Assembly (NCBI GenBank): GCA_021521415.1
Contig: JAIQDT010002855.1
Span: forward strand, 1-64,000
From: Bidens hawaiensis
Lineage: Eukaryota > Streptophyta > Magnoliopsida > Asterales > Asteraceae
Direction: 5' to 3'
Length of the DNA stretch: 64,000 nucleotides
Part shown: positions 22,660-32,795 of the stretch, in pieces
Numbering within the stretch: the first letter of the stretch is position 1
Layout: the number at the start of each line of letters is the position of its first letter
Made by a program: the position numbers and the translations under genes
The notes under the pieces: generated by a model
What the model saw: only the letters and a program-made list of their open reading frames with translations
The model's database searches: none
What the model was told of the DNA's origin: nothing

Positions 22660-23061
22660 ATAAGTTCGAAAGAATTAAGCATCCTGCATGCTTAGACTCG
22701 AACAGAGAATAGGACTTAAGTAAGAAAAGAAAGAAGATGCCAGTTCAAGAAAGCCATGTTTCGCTCAAGCAAGCTAAGTAAAGGTAAAGTATATGATTCG
22801 TTAATGTGTAGTGATGTTAGCTTAAATGCTAAAGAAAGAATATGTGTATGTCAGGGATAGGATTAATTGATTGTTTCATTGATTAACTGCTTAAAAGTAG
22901 AACCAACACAAATAGACTCATAAGGGGAAATGTATAGAACACGGAAAGTAACGTGATAAGCTAATCACAACTTGCCACTGTTATTACTTGTTATCCTAAC
23001 TATCCTTGTACTAAATAGTTCCTCGAGTGATGACATTTGTGTTTTCCCTTTTAGAATACGA

Positions 23062-24340
23062 ATGGCTGGAGCTAGGAAAGCTGCTGGAATAGGAGGTCGC
23101 AATGGACTTCGTGGCAGGCCACGCATTATCCGAGAACCTTTTGTGGAATCAGCTACTAACTCGAGGGAAGAAGGAAGCGCAACTGGACGAAACCCGAGCA
23201 ACAATCAAGGGTATCAACTTGACCTTGCTATTCAGGAAGCCATTGCTCAAACTGTAGCAGCGGCAGTAAAAGAATTACAACCTGAAACGTATGCTGGAAG
23301 CCATGCGAGAACTGCTGAGAGGTCAGGGGAAAATGGTAAGAAAGATGGCGAGAGAGAGAAAGGTGACTCGAGTGAGGTCAGGTCTGTGAAGGTTGATGAC
23401 AGGAAGAGAGGCCGTGGCGGGTGTAAATACAAGTCATTCAAAGGTTGTGACCCGCCAAATCTAACTGGTTTAGGAGACACAATCGCTACTCTTCAATGAA
23501 TAACCGCTATGGATAAGGTTATCCGAATTAGCGAGTGTCGTCCTGACCAAGCTGTGGGTTATGCTACCCAATCATTCGAAGATGAAGCTATGTATTGGTG
23601 GGAGTCGGTAGATCAGAGGAAGAGTCGAGAAGAGATTAAGGCTTTAAGATGGGATGACTTAAAGGAGATGGTTAGGAAACGTTTTTGTGCCGATGCTGAG
23701 GTAGAAAGGGCTGAAATGAAGTCTCTAAAACCTGAATGTGGGCAAGATGACACACCGCGAGTACACTACCAAGTTCAACCGAATGTCTAGGATGGTGCCT
23801 GATATGGTTAACATTGAGACTAAGAGGATCAAGTGCTACATAAGATGACTGCCGCAGAACGTCCGCACGTTAGTCAGGGAAAATAAACCTGCTACATTTG
23901 ACTCAGCAGAGGAACTCGCTGAGATGGTTTAGGATGACTTGGTTGTGGATGATGTTGGGTTGGTGGAAGAAAGGAAGGATAAGAAGTGGATCAATCATGC
24001 TAAACGACCCGGTACCTAGTTGTTGAATTCTAAAGACAAGAAACAGAAGGTATGGGAGAAGAAGACGTGCAAGATTTGCGGTAAGATGCACGGTGGTTAG
24101 TGTAGGTGGGGTATCGGTTCTGATACATGTCATAAGTGCGGAAAAATCCATGCCGGAGAATGCAGAGTGGGGTCGAATGTCTGTTACAAGTGTGGAAAGG
24201 CGGGACATTATGCGTATGAGTGTAGTGCAAAGCCCGCATGTTACAAGTGCAGTAAGACATGTCATTTTGCTAGGGAATGCACCGATAGTGGAGCCGGAGG
24301 AAGCGGAAAGAAGGATGCTGAGCAAGCTAGGACAAAGACC
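23062..24340 (+). pseudogene. Chromovirus gag (broken)
   Basis: The capsid/nucleocapsid protein that packages element RNA. The start MAGARKAAGIGG is at 23,062. A TGA at 23,497-23,499 replaces the Trp codon found at the same place in the related gag at 51,591-52,780. After it comes the capsid core (TQSFEDEAMYWWESV, KEMVRKRF), then frameshifts near 23,740-23,830, then CCHC knuckles (CYKCGKAGHYAYEC and a variant CYKCSKTCHFAREC). The second knuckle has Cys in place of Gly. Non-functional. Confidence 0.85.
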
Positions 24341-24697
24341 AGGGCCTACATGCTGACTCAGGAGCAAGACAAGCAGGTCCCAGATGTTATCACATGTATG
24401 TTCCTAGTAAATGGTATTGCTGCTTCTGTGTTGTTTGATTTAGGTGCAAATAGAAGTTTTTTAGCTAAACCATTTAGTAAACTAACTAAAATGAAATATT
24501 GCCGAGTCCCTGAAACCTTTATGGTAGAAACCGCTAGTGAAACTACAGTTAGAATAACGAGAATGGTTAAGGATTGTAATATAGAGTTAGAGGGACGTGA
24601 GTTCCCTGTTACCCTGTATGTTATGACCTTAGGGGGATTCGATTTGGTTTTGGGAATGGATTGGCTATCTGAGTTTGAAGCTCAGATAGTGTTTTAG
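24341..24697 (+). pseudogene. Chromovirus aspartic protease
   Basis: The retropepsin domain that processes the polyprotein. It is recognised from the spacing VITCMFLVNGIAASVLFD, then LGANRSF, and the downstream FDLVLGMDWL. The active-site triad D-S/T-G reads D-L-G here (about 24,440), so it should be inactive. A TAG ends the frame at 24,695-24,697. It lies between the gag knuckles and RT, as expected in gypsy elements. Confidence 0.8.
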
Positions 24698-24719
24698 AGT
24701 AGGTTAGTAAGGTTAAAGT

Positions 24720-25615
24720 CCTCGGATGGTGGTGCGGTGACGGTTTATGGTGATAAGGAAAGTTCTGGGCTTAATGTCATTTCGATGATAAAAGCCAAAC
24801 GCTTGTTAAGGCAAGGGTGCGGTGCCTACCTGGCGTATGTTGTCAAAGCTACGGCCGAGAGGAAGGAAGTGAAAGATGTTCCTATAGTGTGTGACTACCC
24901 AGAAGTATTCCCTGAGTATCTTCCAGGGTTTCCACCGGAGCGAGAGATGGAATTTTAGATAGATTAAATACCAGGAACACAACCCATCGCGAAAGCACCT
25001 TACCATCTAGCGCCGTCCGAGATAAAAGAATTGATGTCCCAACTACAAGAACTCCTCAATAAGGGATTCATAAGACCAAGTGTTTCCCCGTGGGGCGCAC
25101 CGGTGTTATTTTTTAAGAAGAAGGCTGAGAGTATGAGAATGTGCATAAATTATCGTGAGTTGAACAAACTTACAGTGAAGAATAGATATCCGTTGCCGTG
25201 GATTGATGATTTATTTGACCAACTGCAAGGTTCGAGTTGGTTCTCACGAATAGATCTTAGATCGGGTTATCATCAACTGAAAATGAAAGAGGCAGACATC
25301 CCTAAAACAACGTTTCGAACGCAGTATGGACACTACGAGTTCCTCGTAATGTCATTCGATCTAACGAATGCTCCTGCAGCATTTATGGACATGATGAATA
25401 GGGTATGTCGGCCTATGTTGGATATGTCGGTTATCGTTTTCATCGACGATATATTTATTTATTCAAAGAGCGAGTCTGACCATGCAGACCATCTAAAAGA
25501 AGTATTGGAGATTATGAAGAAAGAGAAATTGTATGCTAAGTTTTCGAGATGAGCATTCTGGTTACATGATGTGCAGTATCTAGGTCACGCAATCAATCCT
25601 GAAGGAATTACATAA
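24720..25615 (+). pseudogene. Chromovirus reverse transcriptase
   Basis: RT with the VVCDYPEVFPE leader (about 24,885), a stop at 24,956, then [16 protein letters not shown] (25,031), [16 protein letters not shown], the [13 protein letters not shown] catalytic motif, and the FIDDIFIYS box that carries the catalytic aspartates, followed by LGHAI. Stops at 25,550 and 25,612 break the frame. The catalytic boxes themselves are intact; the gene is not. Confidence 0.88.
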
Positions 25616-25649
25616 AGAATTGGAAGACTTCACAGAACCCGACTGATAT

Positions 25650-26330
25650 ATGAAGCTTCTTAGGGTTGGTTGGCTATTATAGGAGATTTATCGAAGGCTT
25701 CTCCAAGATAGCCGCACCATTGACCGGTATGACCCGCAAGTCTGTAGTGTTCAGTTGGGGTAAGTTTCAAGAAGAAGCTTTCGAGGAATTAAAGAAAAGA
25801 GTCACGCAAGATCCAATCCTTGCTTTACCCGATGGTGACGAGGATTTGGTTGTTTATACTGATGCCTCGCATCGTGGGTTAAACTGCGCCTTAATGCAAC
25901 GAGGAAAGGTTATAGCTTATGCGTCCGGACAGTTGAAGGTTCATGAAAGTACCTACCCAACGCATGATCTAGAGCTAGCAGCAGTAGTGCATGCTCTCAA
26001 GATATGGAGACACTATCTATATGGTACTAAGTGTACTATTTATACAGATCATAAGAGTTTGAAATACTTCTTCAAGCAGAAAGAGTTGAACATGAGATAG
26101 AGGAGATGGTTAGAGTTAATAAAGGATTACGATTGTGATATCAAATACTACCCTAAAAACCTAACGTGGTGGCCGATGCGCTAAGCTGTAAGAATGAAGA
26201 AGTCATTGCAACTGTGAAGTCTTATAAGTTGATCATTAACTCAGATCTCTTCGGAGAGATCATCAAGGCGCAGTATGAGGTGCTTGTGGATGAAGGGCTA
26301 ATGAAAAAGGAAAGAATCGTCGGGTAGCAA
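25650..26330 (+). pseudogene. Chromovirus RNase H
   Basis: Contains the connection segment [17 protein letters not shown], then the RNase H motifs [26 protein letters not shown]-(5)-HDLELAAVV, and [11 protein letters not shown]. Stops at 26,098 and shortly after interrupt the path to integrase. Confidence 0.87.
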
Positions 26331-26336
26331 GATGAG

Positions 26337-27421
26337 TTGGTAGATAATACTCACGGGGTGAAGACTAGGTTTAACCGTATGTGGATTCCACGCCATGGAA
26401 ATATTAGAGGTCGAATCCTAGATGAAGCTCATAAGTCAAGATACTCGATTCATCCGGGGTCCACCAAGATGTATCAAGATCTTAAGAGAGAGTACAGGTG
26501 GCCGGGTATGAAGAATTATGTAGTAGATTACGTTAGTAAGTGCTTAACTTGTTTACAAGTCAATGATGAACACCAAAAGCCTTATGAAAAGATGCAGCCT
26601 TTGGAGATACCCGAATGGAAATGGGAACACATCACCATGGATTTCATAACTAAGCTACCTCGTAAAACTAAACATCATGTCACCATTTGGGTTATTGTGA
26701 ACCGTTTGACAAAGAGTGCTCACATTCTACCTATAAGAGAAGCCATCTCGTCAGAAACATTAGCAAATGTGTTCATAAAGGAAGTTGTGACTAAGCATGG
26801 AGTGCCACTGTCGATTGTGTCTGATTTTGGAAGAAGTTCCATGAAGCCATAGAACAAGATTGAACATCAGTACGTCGTATCATCCTCAAATTTATGGGTA
26901 GTCTGAGAGGACGATCCAAACCATTGAGGATATGCTATGTGCTTGTGTCCTAGACTTTGGTGGAAGTTGGGATGATCATCTGCATCTCGAAGAGTTCTCC
27001 TATAACAACAGCTACCATTCAAGTATTGGCATGCCATCGTTTGAGATGTTGTATGAAAGACGATGTAGAACTCCTGTATGTTGGGGAGAGATTGGCCAGA
27101 AAGAGATCGGAAGCCTAGAGGTTGTGCAAGAAACCTCTTCAAAATTTGATCAGATCAAGGCAAGGATGAAAGCTGCTCAAGACTGTCAGAAGTCATATGC
27201 TGATAAGCGGCGGAGACCAATTGAGTTTAACGTTGGTGACAATGTGATGCTCAAGATCTCGCCTTGGAAAGGAATTATTCTTTTTAGAAAGAAGGGAAAG
27301 CTGAGTCCGAAGTACATTGGGCCGTTTAAGATTGTGGATTATGTAGGCGAAGTGGCCTACACGTTAGATTTGCTCAAAGAGTTAGAAGAAATTTATTCAA
27401 CCTTTCACGTTTCTCACTTAA
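26337..27421 (+). pseudogene. Chromovirus integrase (core damaged)
   Basis: Starts with the HHCC zinc finger (H-PGSTKMYQDL, then CLTCLQVN), followed by the core (ITMDFITKLP with the first catalytic Asp, IVSD with the second). Right after IVSD a short deletion removes the usual RDTRF segment, and the frame is lost until about 26,932. It then resumes with FSYNNSYHSSIGM and the GPF/Y-type segment KYIGPFKIV. It ends at FHVSHLR, where the MITE interrupts. Integrase joins element DNA to the host chromosome; this one is dead. Confidence 0.87.
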
Positions 27422-28363
27422 GGGGTGTTTGGTAGAGGGATTTGATTGGGGTGAAATGGAATTAGAAATATTTCTTTGGTTTGTTTTCCACTTTTCATTT
27501 CTATTTCTCTTTCTATTTCTCTAAAACTAGAGAATTCCATTTCTCTTTAAAACAAAGAGAAATCCATTTCTCAGCAGCCTCCTCATAGCATGTCACCACC
27601 TCGTCTCCGGCCACCACCTCGTCTCCAACCACCACCCCGTCTCCGGCCACTACCTCGTCTCCAAGTCTGCAACCGCCACCTCGTCTCCAAGTCTGCAACC
27701 ACCACCCCGTCTCCGCCGTTCGCAGTGGTGAACACAGAGATGGTAACCGGTTGTAGGTTGCAGGTGGTACGGGTGAACAGAGATTAGGGTTTCAAGTGGT
27801 GATTCGTGGTAGGTTAGGGTTTTCAGATGGTCGGGTGATTGTGGTCGCAGGTGGGTGACAGTGGTGGTGGAAATCGGCGGTGGTCGCAGGTGGCTTCTGA
27901 TTATCATCATCATCATCGCCACCACAACCACCACCACAAAATCTCCAAAGAGGCAGTGATGACAGATCTGAGCCTCCTTTTTCTATATCTTATGTTCCAA
28001 AAATTTAAATCTTTTTAATTTCTTGTGTACTGTGGTTGAAGAAGGGGATTTGGTGGCGGCAGCCGGTGGTGGTAGGCTGTGGTTGAAGAAAGGGCTGTGG
28101 TGGTGGTGCTAGTGGTGTGGGGCTGTGGTGGTGGGGCTGTGTTGGTAGTGCTGGTGGTGGTGGGGCTGTGGTGGTGGGGCTGCGGTGGTGAGTGGTGTCA
28201 GGTTGGGTGGAGGTGGGGTTGGGTATGGAAGAGTTCTTTGTTTATTTTCTCGTGTACCAAACAAGAGAAATGATTCTCATTCTCCATACCAATTCTCTTT
28301 CTCTACAATTCCATTTCCATTTCTATTTTCTCTCCTTTTCCATTCTCTGTACCAAACACCCCC
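27422..28363. mobile_element. MITE (about 942 bp) with complementary C-rich and G-rich arms
   Basis: Terminal inverted repeats GGGGTGTTTGGTA and TACCAAACACCCC, flanked by TTAA on both sides (27,418-27,421 and 28,364-28,367). Removing the element and one TTAA restores the reading frame from the integrase into the chromodomain, so both limits are firm. Ends and duplication resemble PIF/Harbinger-type MITEs, though TTA and TTAA cannot be told apart here. No transposase is present. The interior has CCACC-rich sequence on the left and GGTGG-rich sequence on the right. Confidence 0.85.
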
Positions 28364-28597
28364 TTAAGGAAATGTCTAACTGATAACACGTCTTATGTGC
28401 CATTGGTAGACATCGAGGTTGATGAACAGCTAAACTACATTGAGAAACCTATAAAGATAGTTGACCGCAAGGAAAAGCAACTTCATCATAGAGTTATCCC
28501 GTTGGTGAAAGTGATATGGAAGCATCGTAAAGGATCAGACGCCACTTGGGAAGTTGAAGAAGAGATGCGCAAGTTCTTCCCAGATTTGTTTAAGTAA
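28364..28597 (+). pseudogene. Chromodomain at the integrase C-terminus
   Basis: The reading frame from FHVSHLR resumes after the MITE and encodes EQLNYIEKPIKIVDRKEKQL, then VIPLVKVIWKHRKGSDATWE and a final RKFFPDLFK. This is the integrase-linked chromodomain of chromoviruses, which is thought to guide insertion to particular chromatin. The aromatic and WE positions are kept. It ends at a natural TAA. Confidence 0.85.
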
Positions 28598-28620
28598 TAG
28601 TTAGGTTTCGGGTACAAATC

Positions 28621-28640
28621 CTCTTTAAGGAGGGAAGACT
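28621..28640 (+). other. Chromovirus polypurine tract
   Basis: The purine-rich tract AAGGAGGGAAGACT directly precedes the 3' LTR at 28,641. A near-identical tract serves the gag-only element at 51,128-51,147 on the other strand. Confidence 0.85.
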
Positions 28641-30190
28641 TGTAACATCCTACTTTTGATAATAATAAATAAAAGAATTTATGTTTTGTTTAAAGTGTGT
28701 TAATATTAATTAAGAAAATAAAATGAAAGAGTATGGACTTGGTTAATGAAAGATGGAATAAGGGATGGTTATGGGCCTTAGGTCCATGGGATTAAGAGAG
28801 TATAAATACTCCTTAAACCTCCCTAAAACCCTAAAATCCTCATTTCTTATTTTCCAAGCCTCCTACACACTCAGATACACACACAAACACCCTCAAGGAA
28901 TCGGCCGCGACCAAGATAGGGATCCAAGACCAAGAACTAAGCTTGGATTTTGATAGATCTTGTTTGTACAAGCTAGATACGACTCGTGAGAGCATAGTGA
29001 AACTAACCCATAGCCTAAAAACGTCAAAAGGTATGTTCTTTACACATAAAGACTTCATTTTTAAGAACGGTTTGCCCTAAAACTTGGTCCTAGAGCAAAT
29101 CGGGTATAGATGTACCATAAAAATGCAAACTTGATGTTAAAAATGGACTTGTTAGTATATACGGTTCATGTAAAAACCCTAGATCTAGCTTAAATAGGTT
29201 TGGAACCGATAAAGGTTCAAGCTTTTGGTTAAACGAGCTAGACCTTGGCCTAGGATGGTTATGGTAAAGGTTAAAAGGTAAAAGAATGGTCAAATAGGAT
29301 AACGGATATCAAAATAATAATGGTGATAATGATAACAGGGACGTGAACAACCTGCGGAGGGTGTATTCGAATGGCCTCCATTCGAATACAATATCAATGG
29401 GTATTAAAATATGTAGAAATGATGATATTTAAAGTTTAAAGACCCAACAGGGGTGTATCCGAATGGGTTGCATTCTAATGAAAGCATGAATTCAAAAGAA
29501 AGAAAGAAAGAAAAGAAGAAGAATACAGAAGGTATTCGAATACAAAAGTATTCGAATACACTATATTCGAATACAATGGAACTCGAACACAAAAAGGGGG
29601 GGGACCTGATTAGAATATACCAGACTTAACCATTTCTAATGAAACCTAAATAATGCGATTAGGGCAAGTATTGATACACATAATTAATGTACAGTTAGCC
29701 GAGCCCAACTAAAGAAAGGAATAGCCATTAACGGTGAACGTAACAGAACGCATGTGAGTTTCTAGCCCCATTTCCTTGTTATGTTTTCGGGGCTATGTGC
29801 GTACTTAGTGTGAATGTTAATACACTTACCTTAACTGGTAAGTGTATGTCATAATGATATATATGATAGTTATGTTTATGTTATGAATGCATGCTTGACA
29901 GTACGTGAACGATCTTCGGATATTGCACGTATTGTTAAGGAAGGTATTGTGTAGAAAGTATGAAATGAGTACGTGAAAGAAAGTATGTATGAGCCATGTA
30001 TGTATGATATTATTGAGAGTATGTATGAATGTTATAATGATAATGACAAAGAAAGGTAAGGTATGGTTGTATGGTAGAAAAGGGAACCAGGCCCTAATAA
30101 TACTCGAGGCAAGAGGGAACCGAACCCTAATAATATTCGAGGCAAGAGGGAATCGGACCCTAATAATACTCGAGGCAAGAGGCAACCGAA
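28641..30190 (+). repeat. Chromovirus 3' LTR, truncated
   Basis: Homologous to 20,489 up to about 22,030. The last roughly 610 bp are missing. It stops in the 33-bp minisatellite at GCAACCGAAC and abuts a fragment of a different LTR at 30,191. Confidence 0.92.
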
Positions 30191-30308
30191 CTTGCATATG
30201 CGTATAAAATAAAATAGTTTTGTCAACACAAGGTTGAGTGAGTAAAACACCAGTTAGTTTAAATACAATATAATACAAAAGTGCTAAATTGTCCTTTGTG
30301 AGATAAAC
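30191..30308 (-). repeat. Fragment of the 3' LTR of minus-strand gypsy element E
   Basis: About 117 bp matching 48,296-48,411 in the same orientation, including TGCATATGCGTA and GGTTGAGTGAGTAAAAC. It is bounded by the truncated chromovirus LTR on the left and by RT coding sequence on the right. Confidence 0.8.
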
Positions 30309-30990
30309 TCGGGCGAATAAAACCCTTGTCCGAGAGTTCTTGAAGTTGACTCGAAAGTTCTTGCATTTCATAGGGTGCAAGACGGTAAGGGGCTTTAGCT
30401 ACGGGGTTAGCTCCGTGTATAAGGTCTATACGGAATTACGGAGAAATTCCGGAGACATCATCAGGAAACACATCATGGAAATTACGCACAATCAGAATCT
30501 CGGATATCTTCTTCTCTTTACGTTCTTTATGCACTACGAGAGCTACAAATGCAACATACTTTTTACGCAAATAACGTTGATCTTGAAAGCACAACATAAG
30601 ATTAAGCTTAGATGCAGGCGTATCACCAAAAACGTTAAGAACGTGACCATTCTTGAGAGGTATACTGAGGAATTTCTCGAAACACACACCTTCAGAACGA
30701 TTAAGAGTTAACCAATCCATCACTACAATAATTTGAAACTACCCATTTGTATAGGAATGTGGTCAATACGGAACTTGACTTTATTAAGAGTTATGACGCA
30801 ATCTCGAACAACTGAATCAATAATAATTGAATTCCCATTGGCTACTTCTATGGTAAAAGGCTTAGATAACTTATCTCGAGGCTTATCAATAATATACGCA
30901 AAATCCAAAGAAATAAAACTCTTATCGGCACCCGTATCAAATAATACCGAAGCATAATTATTATCAATGGAAAACGTGCCATTCACCATG
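30309..30990 (-). pseudogene. Gypsy element E: protease and start of RT
   Basis: On the minus strand: protease with VLFDTGADKSFI (catalytic D-T-G intact, about 30,930) at 30,989-30,723, then a linker with DWLTLNRSEGVCFEK and the pre-RT segment IVRNFHDVFPDDV at 30,722-30,440. The RT start (PYRLAPYEMQELSSQL then GFIRP) runs in a shifted frame to 30,309. Everything downstream (RT core, RNase H, integrase) has been deleted; the sequence jumps into an LTR fragment. Confidence 0.82.
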
Positions 30991-30993
30991 TCG

Positions 30994-31929
30994 CTAGTTC
31001 ATCATAAAGGCACGGCCATTAGACACTTGAGGGGCTTGAGAAATTTGGTTTAATCGGGGAGCTTGAATAGCATGGGCTTGAGTCAATGCAGATGGAGGAG
31101 TCATAAGCTGAGGCACTTGAGGAGCATAAGTTTGCGGTGCATAAACTGGAGTAACTTGGGGTTGATAGGTTTGCACTTGGTAAGCTTGAGCAGTATAGTA
31201 CAGTGCTGGGTACACTTGGGCTTGTGGTGCATGGGTGACATAGTAGGGTGCATGCATGAAATGGGCTTAATGAGCATGGTCAAGCAATGGGTAGGTGTTG
31301 CGGAGATGGTTAGGGTCTCCAAAATGGTAGCAAGCACGAGTATTATGAACACCGGGTTGAGCATGGTTAGTAGCAAGTTCTAGAAGTAGGCGGTGCAGAC
31401 TGTGTTTGAACGACTTGCGAACCAGGAGGTGCACAGCAAACGTTAGCAAGATAACCGTAACGATTGCATTGGGTGCACAGCCGATAAGGGAATTGAGTAG
31501 GGTGATGACAGTTACATTTGGCACAAAGGGGATGAGGACCAGTGTAGGTTATTTTGTTTGGAGCATTTGGGTTTAGTGGAGGTTGGTTATTGGGTTGGTT
31601 AATGGCGTAGTTTTGGTGGTTGGCCTTACGCTTGTTGTTGTTGTTGTTGTTGTGGTTCTTGTTGAAGCGATTATTGTTGTTGTAAGCATGTTTGGGTTCA
31701 GCTTTGGCATCGGTGGATGAGTCGGTTTGGTCTTGTTGGGAGTAGGCTTGGAATCCTTTCGGGACAAGGTTCCATCCCTAAGTTGATTGTCAGCGAGGGA
31801 AGTAGCTAGGTCCATAGCCTCACCGATGGTTAAGGGGTCACAACTTACCACAACATCATGGAAAATGGTTGGTATACGGCGAATGTATTTCTGAATACCA
31901 CGGTTTTCGGGGGTTACAAGGTGGGGTCA
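30994..31929 (-). pseudogene. Gypsy element E: gag C-terminal half
   Basis: Minus strand. Residues continue the capsid from 46,298 (VSCDPLTIGEAMDLATSLAD at 31,851-31,790), then an Asn/Thr-rich linker, degraded zinc-knuckle sequence (ACYHFGDPNHLRNT at about 31,340, with Cys positions changed) and a Pro/Gln-rich tail with repeated YAPQ words. Frameshifts are present. If the Tat element is removed, the capsid frame joins directly across the two flanks. Confidence 0.8.
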
Positions 31930-32732
31930 TGTAGAGGTAGGGTACCAAAAAGACCCAAATACCTTTAAGTACTACCCGCAGGTCAACAGGAAGCCTCCTT
32001 CAAGCCACCCGCGGGACATATGGATCACCCGCTTAACCGCCTAAGGAAGAAACCCCCATATGACGTATGCGGAAGCATCCCGGCACCCTCATAAGTCATC
32101 CGCAAGACGCAGTACTCATCCGCATAAATGACCAAGAGGTAATGCCCTAGGGCAGCTGTCATTTGCTAATTACTTTCTAGAAGATTTACCAAGATGCTTT
32201 CTTGGGCAATACATGATCTCTCGGCCAATGAATAGAGGACACATGGCAAGGCCGTTATAACCGTGCACATGGCCAGGGTTGTCTACCATCCTATCTCATA
32301 AGGACACGCGTCCATGTTGTTATACATGCACATGCGACGTATAGCTGAACCTATCATTTGAGGACACGTGTCCAGGTGGTTACGAGAAAATCTTCTAAAA
32401 AGGACAGCTGGCTCAATCACCTTGCCACACCCTCCGGCTATAAATACCCTCTTAATCTTCATGAGGTATTCATTCACTCCCACTGTACTCTCTCTATATA
32501 CATAAGTACTTTATCTTCGTCAGGATAGTACTTATTCTCACGCCGGAGGGTGGTTATGGGAAGACCCCCCTCCTGTCCTTCCCGTAACGAGCTCACGGAG
32601 TCTGTTTTTGCAGGTTCCTATCATTGGACTTCAGGGAATTGGGCTTCTATCATATTGGTTGTTATCCGTGTCCTACCCTGTAGACTCATCGTATCTAAGA
32701 CCCGTCAAGGGTAGCAGATCCTTGTTTCTTCA
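31930..32732 (+). repeat. Tat element 5' LTR
   Basis: Starts TGTAGAGGTAGGG and ends TTTCTTCA. 803 bp, homologous to 45,494-46,297 with scattered differences of a few percent by eye. It contains two related words, AGGACACGCGTCCA and AGGACACGTGTCCA, about 55 bp apart. Confidence 0.95.
32439..32446 (+). promoter_or_regulatory. Tat 5' LTR TATA box
   Basis: TATAAATA in GGCTATAAATACCC. The same site in the 3' LTR (46,003-46,010) reads AATAAATA, so only the 5' LTR keeps the consensus. Confidence 0.65.
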
Positions 32733-32750
32733 TTGGCGCCATCCGTGATT
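32733..32750 (+). other. Tat element primer-binding site
   Basis: TTGGCGCCATCCGTGAT begins right after the LTR. TGGCGCC is the usual start of PBS sequences in Tat-type elements. I do not name the tRNA. Confidence 0.6.
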
Positions 32751-32795
32751 TTGTTAGAACATCAATAATTCTGTGTTTTTGGTTCGTTGTACGAT

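Larger units (their letters stand above)
20489..30190 (+). mobile_element. Ty3/gypsy chromovirus (Tekay/Del-like), decayed, 3' truncated
   Basis: Plus-strand element with a 2,156-bp 5' LTR, tRNA-Met PBS, gag, protease, RT, RNase H, integrase, a C-terminal chromodomain, a PPT and a 3' LTR that breaks off at 30,190. Domain order and the chromodomain define a chromovirus; Tekay/Del is my best lineage guess. Coding is interrupted by many stops and frameshifts. A MITE sits in the chromodomain region. The left flank is TTATG; no right target duplication is left because the 3' LTR end is missing. Confidence 0.92.

Noticed and set aside
27590..28383. Several Gly/Val/Pro-rich open frames
   Set aside because: Low-complexity translation of the GGTGG and CCACC repeats inside the MITE.
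32283..32483. 66-codon minus-strand frame, also at 45,847-46,047
   Set aside because: Present twice only because both lie in the Tat LTRs.
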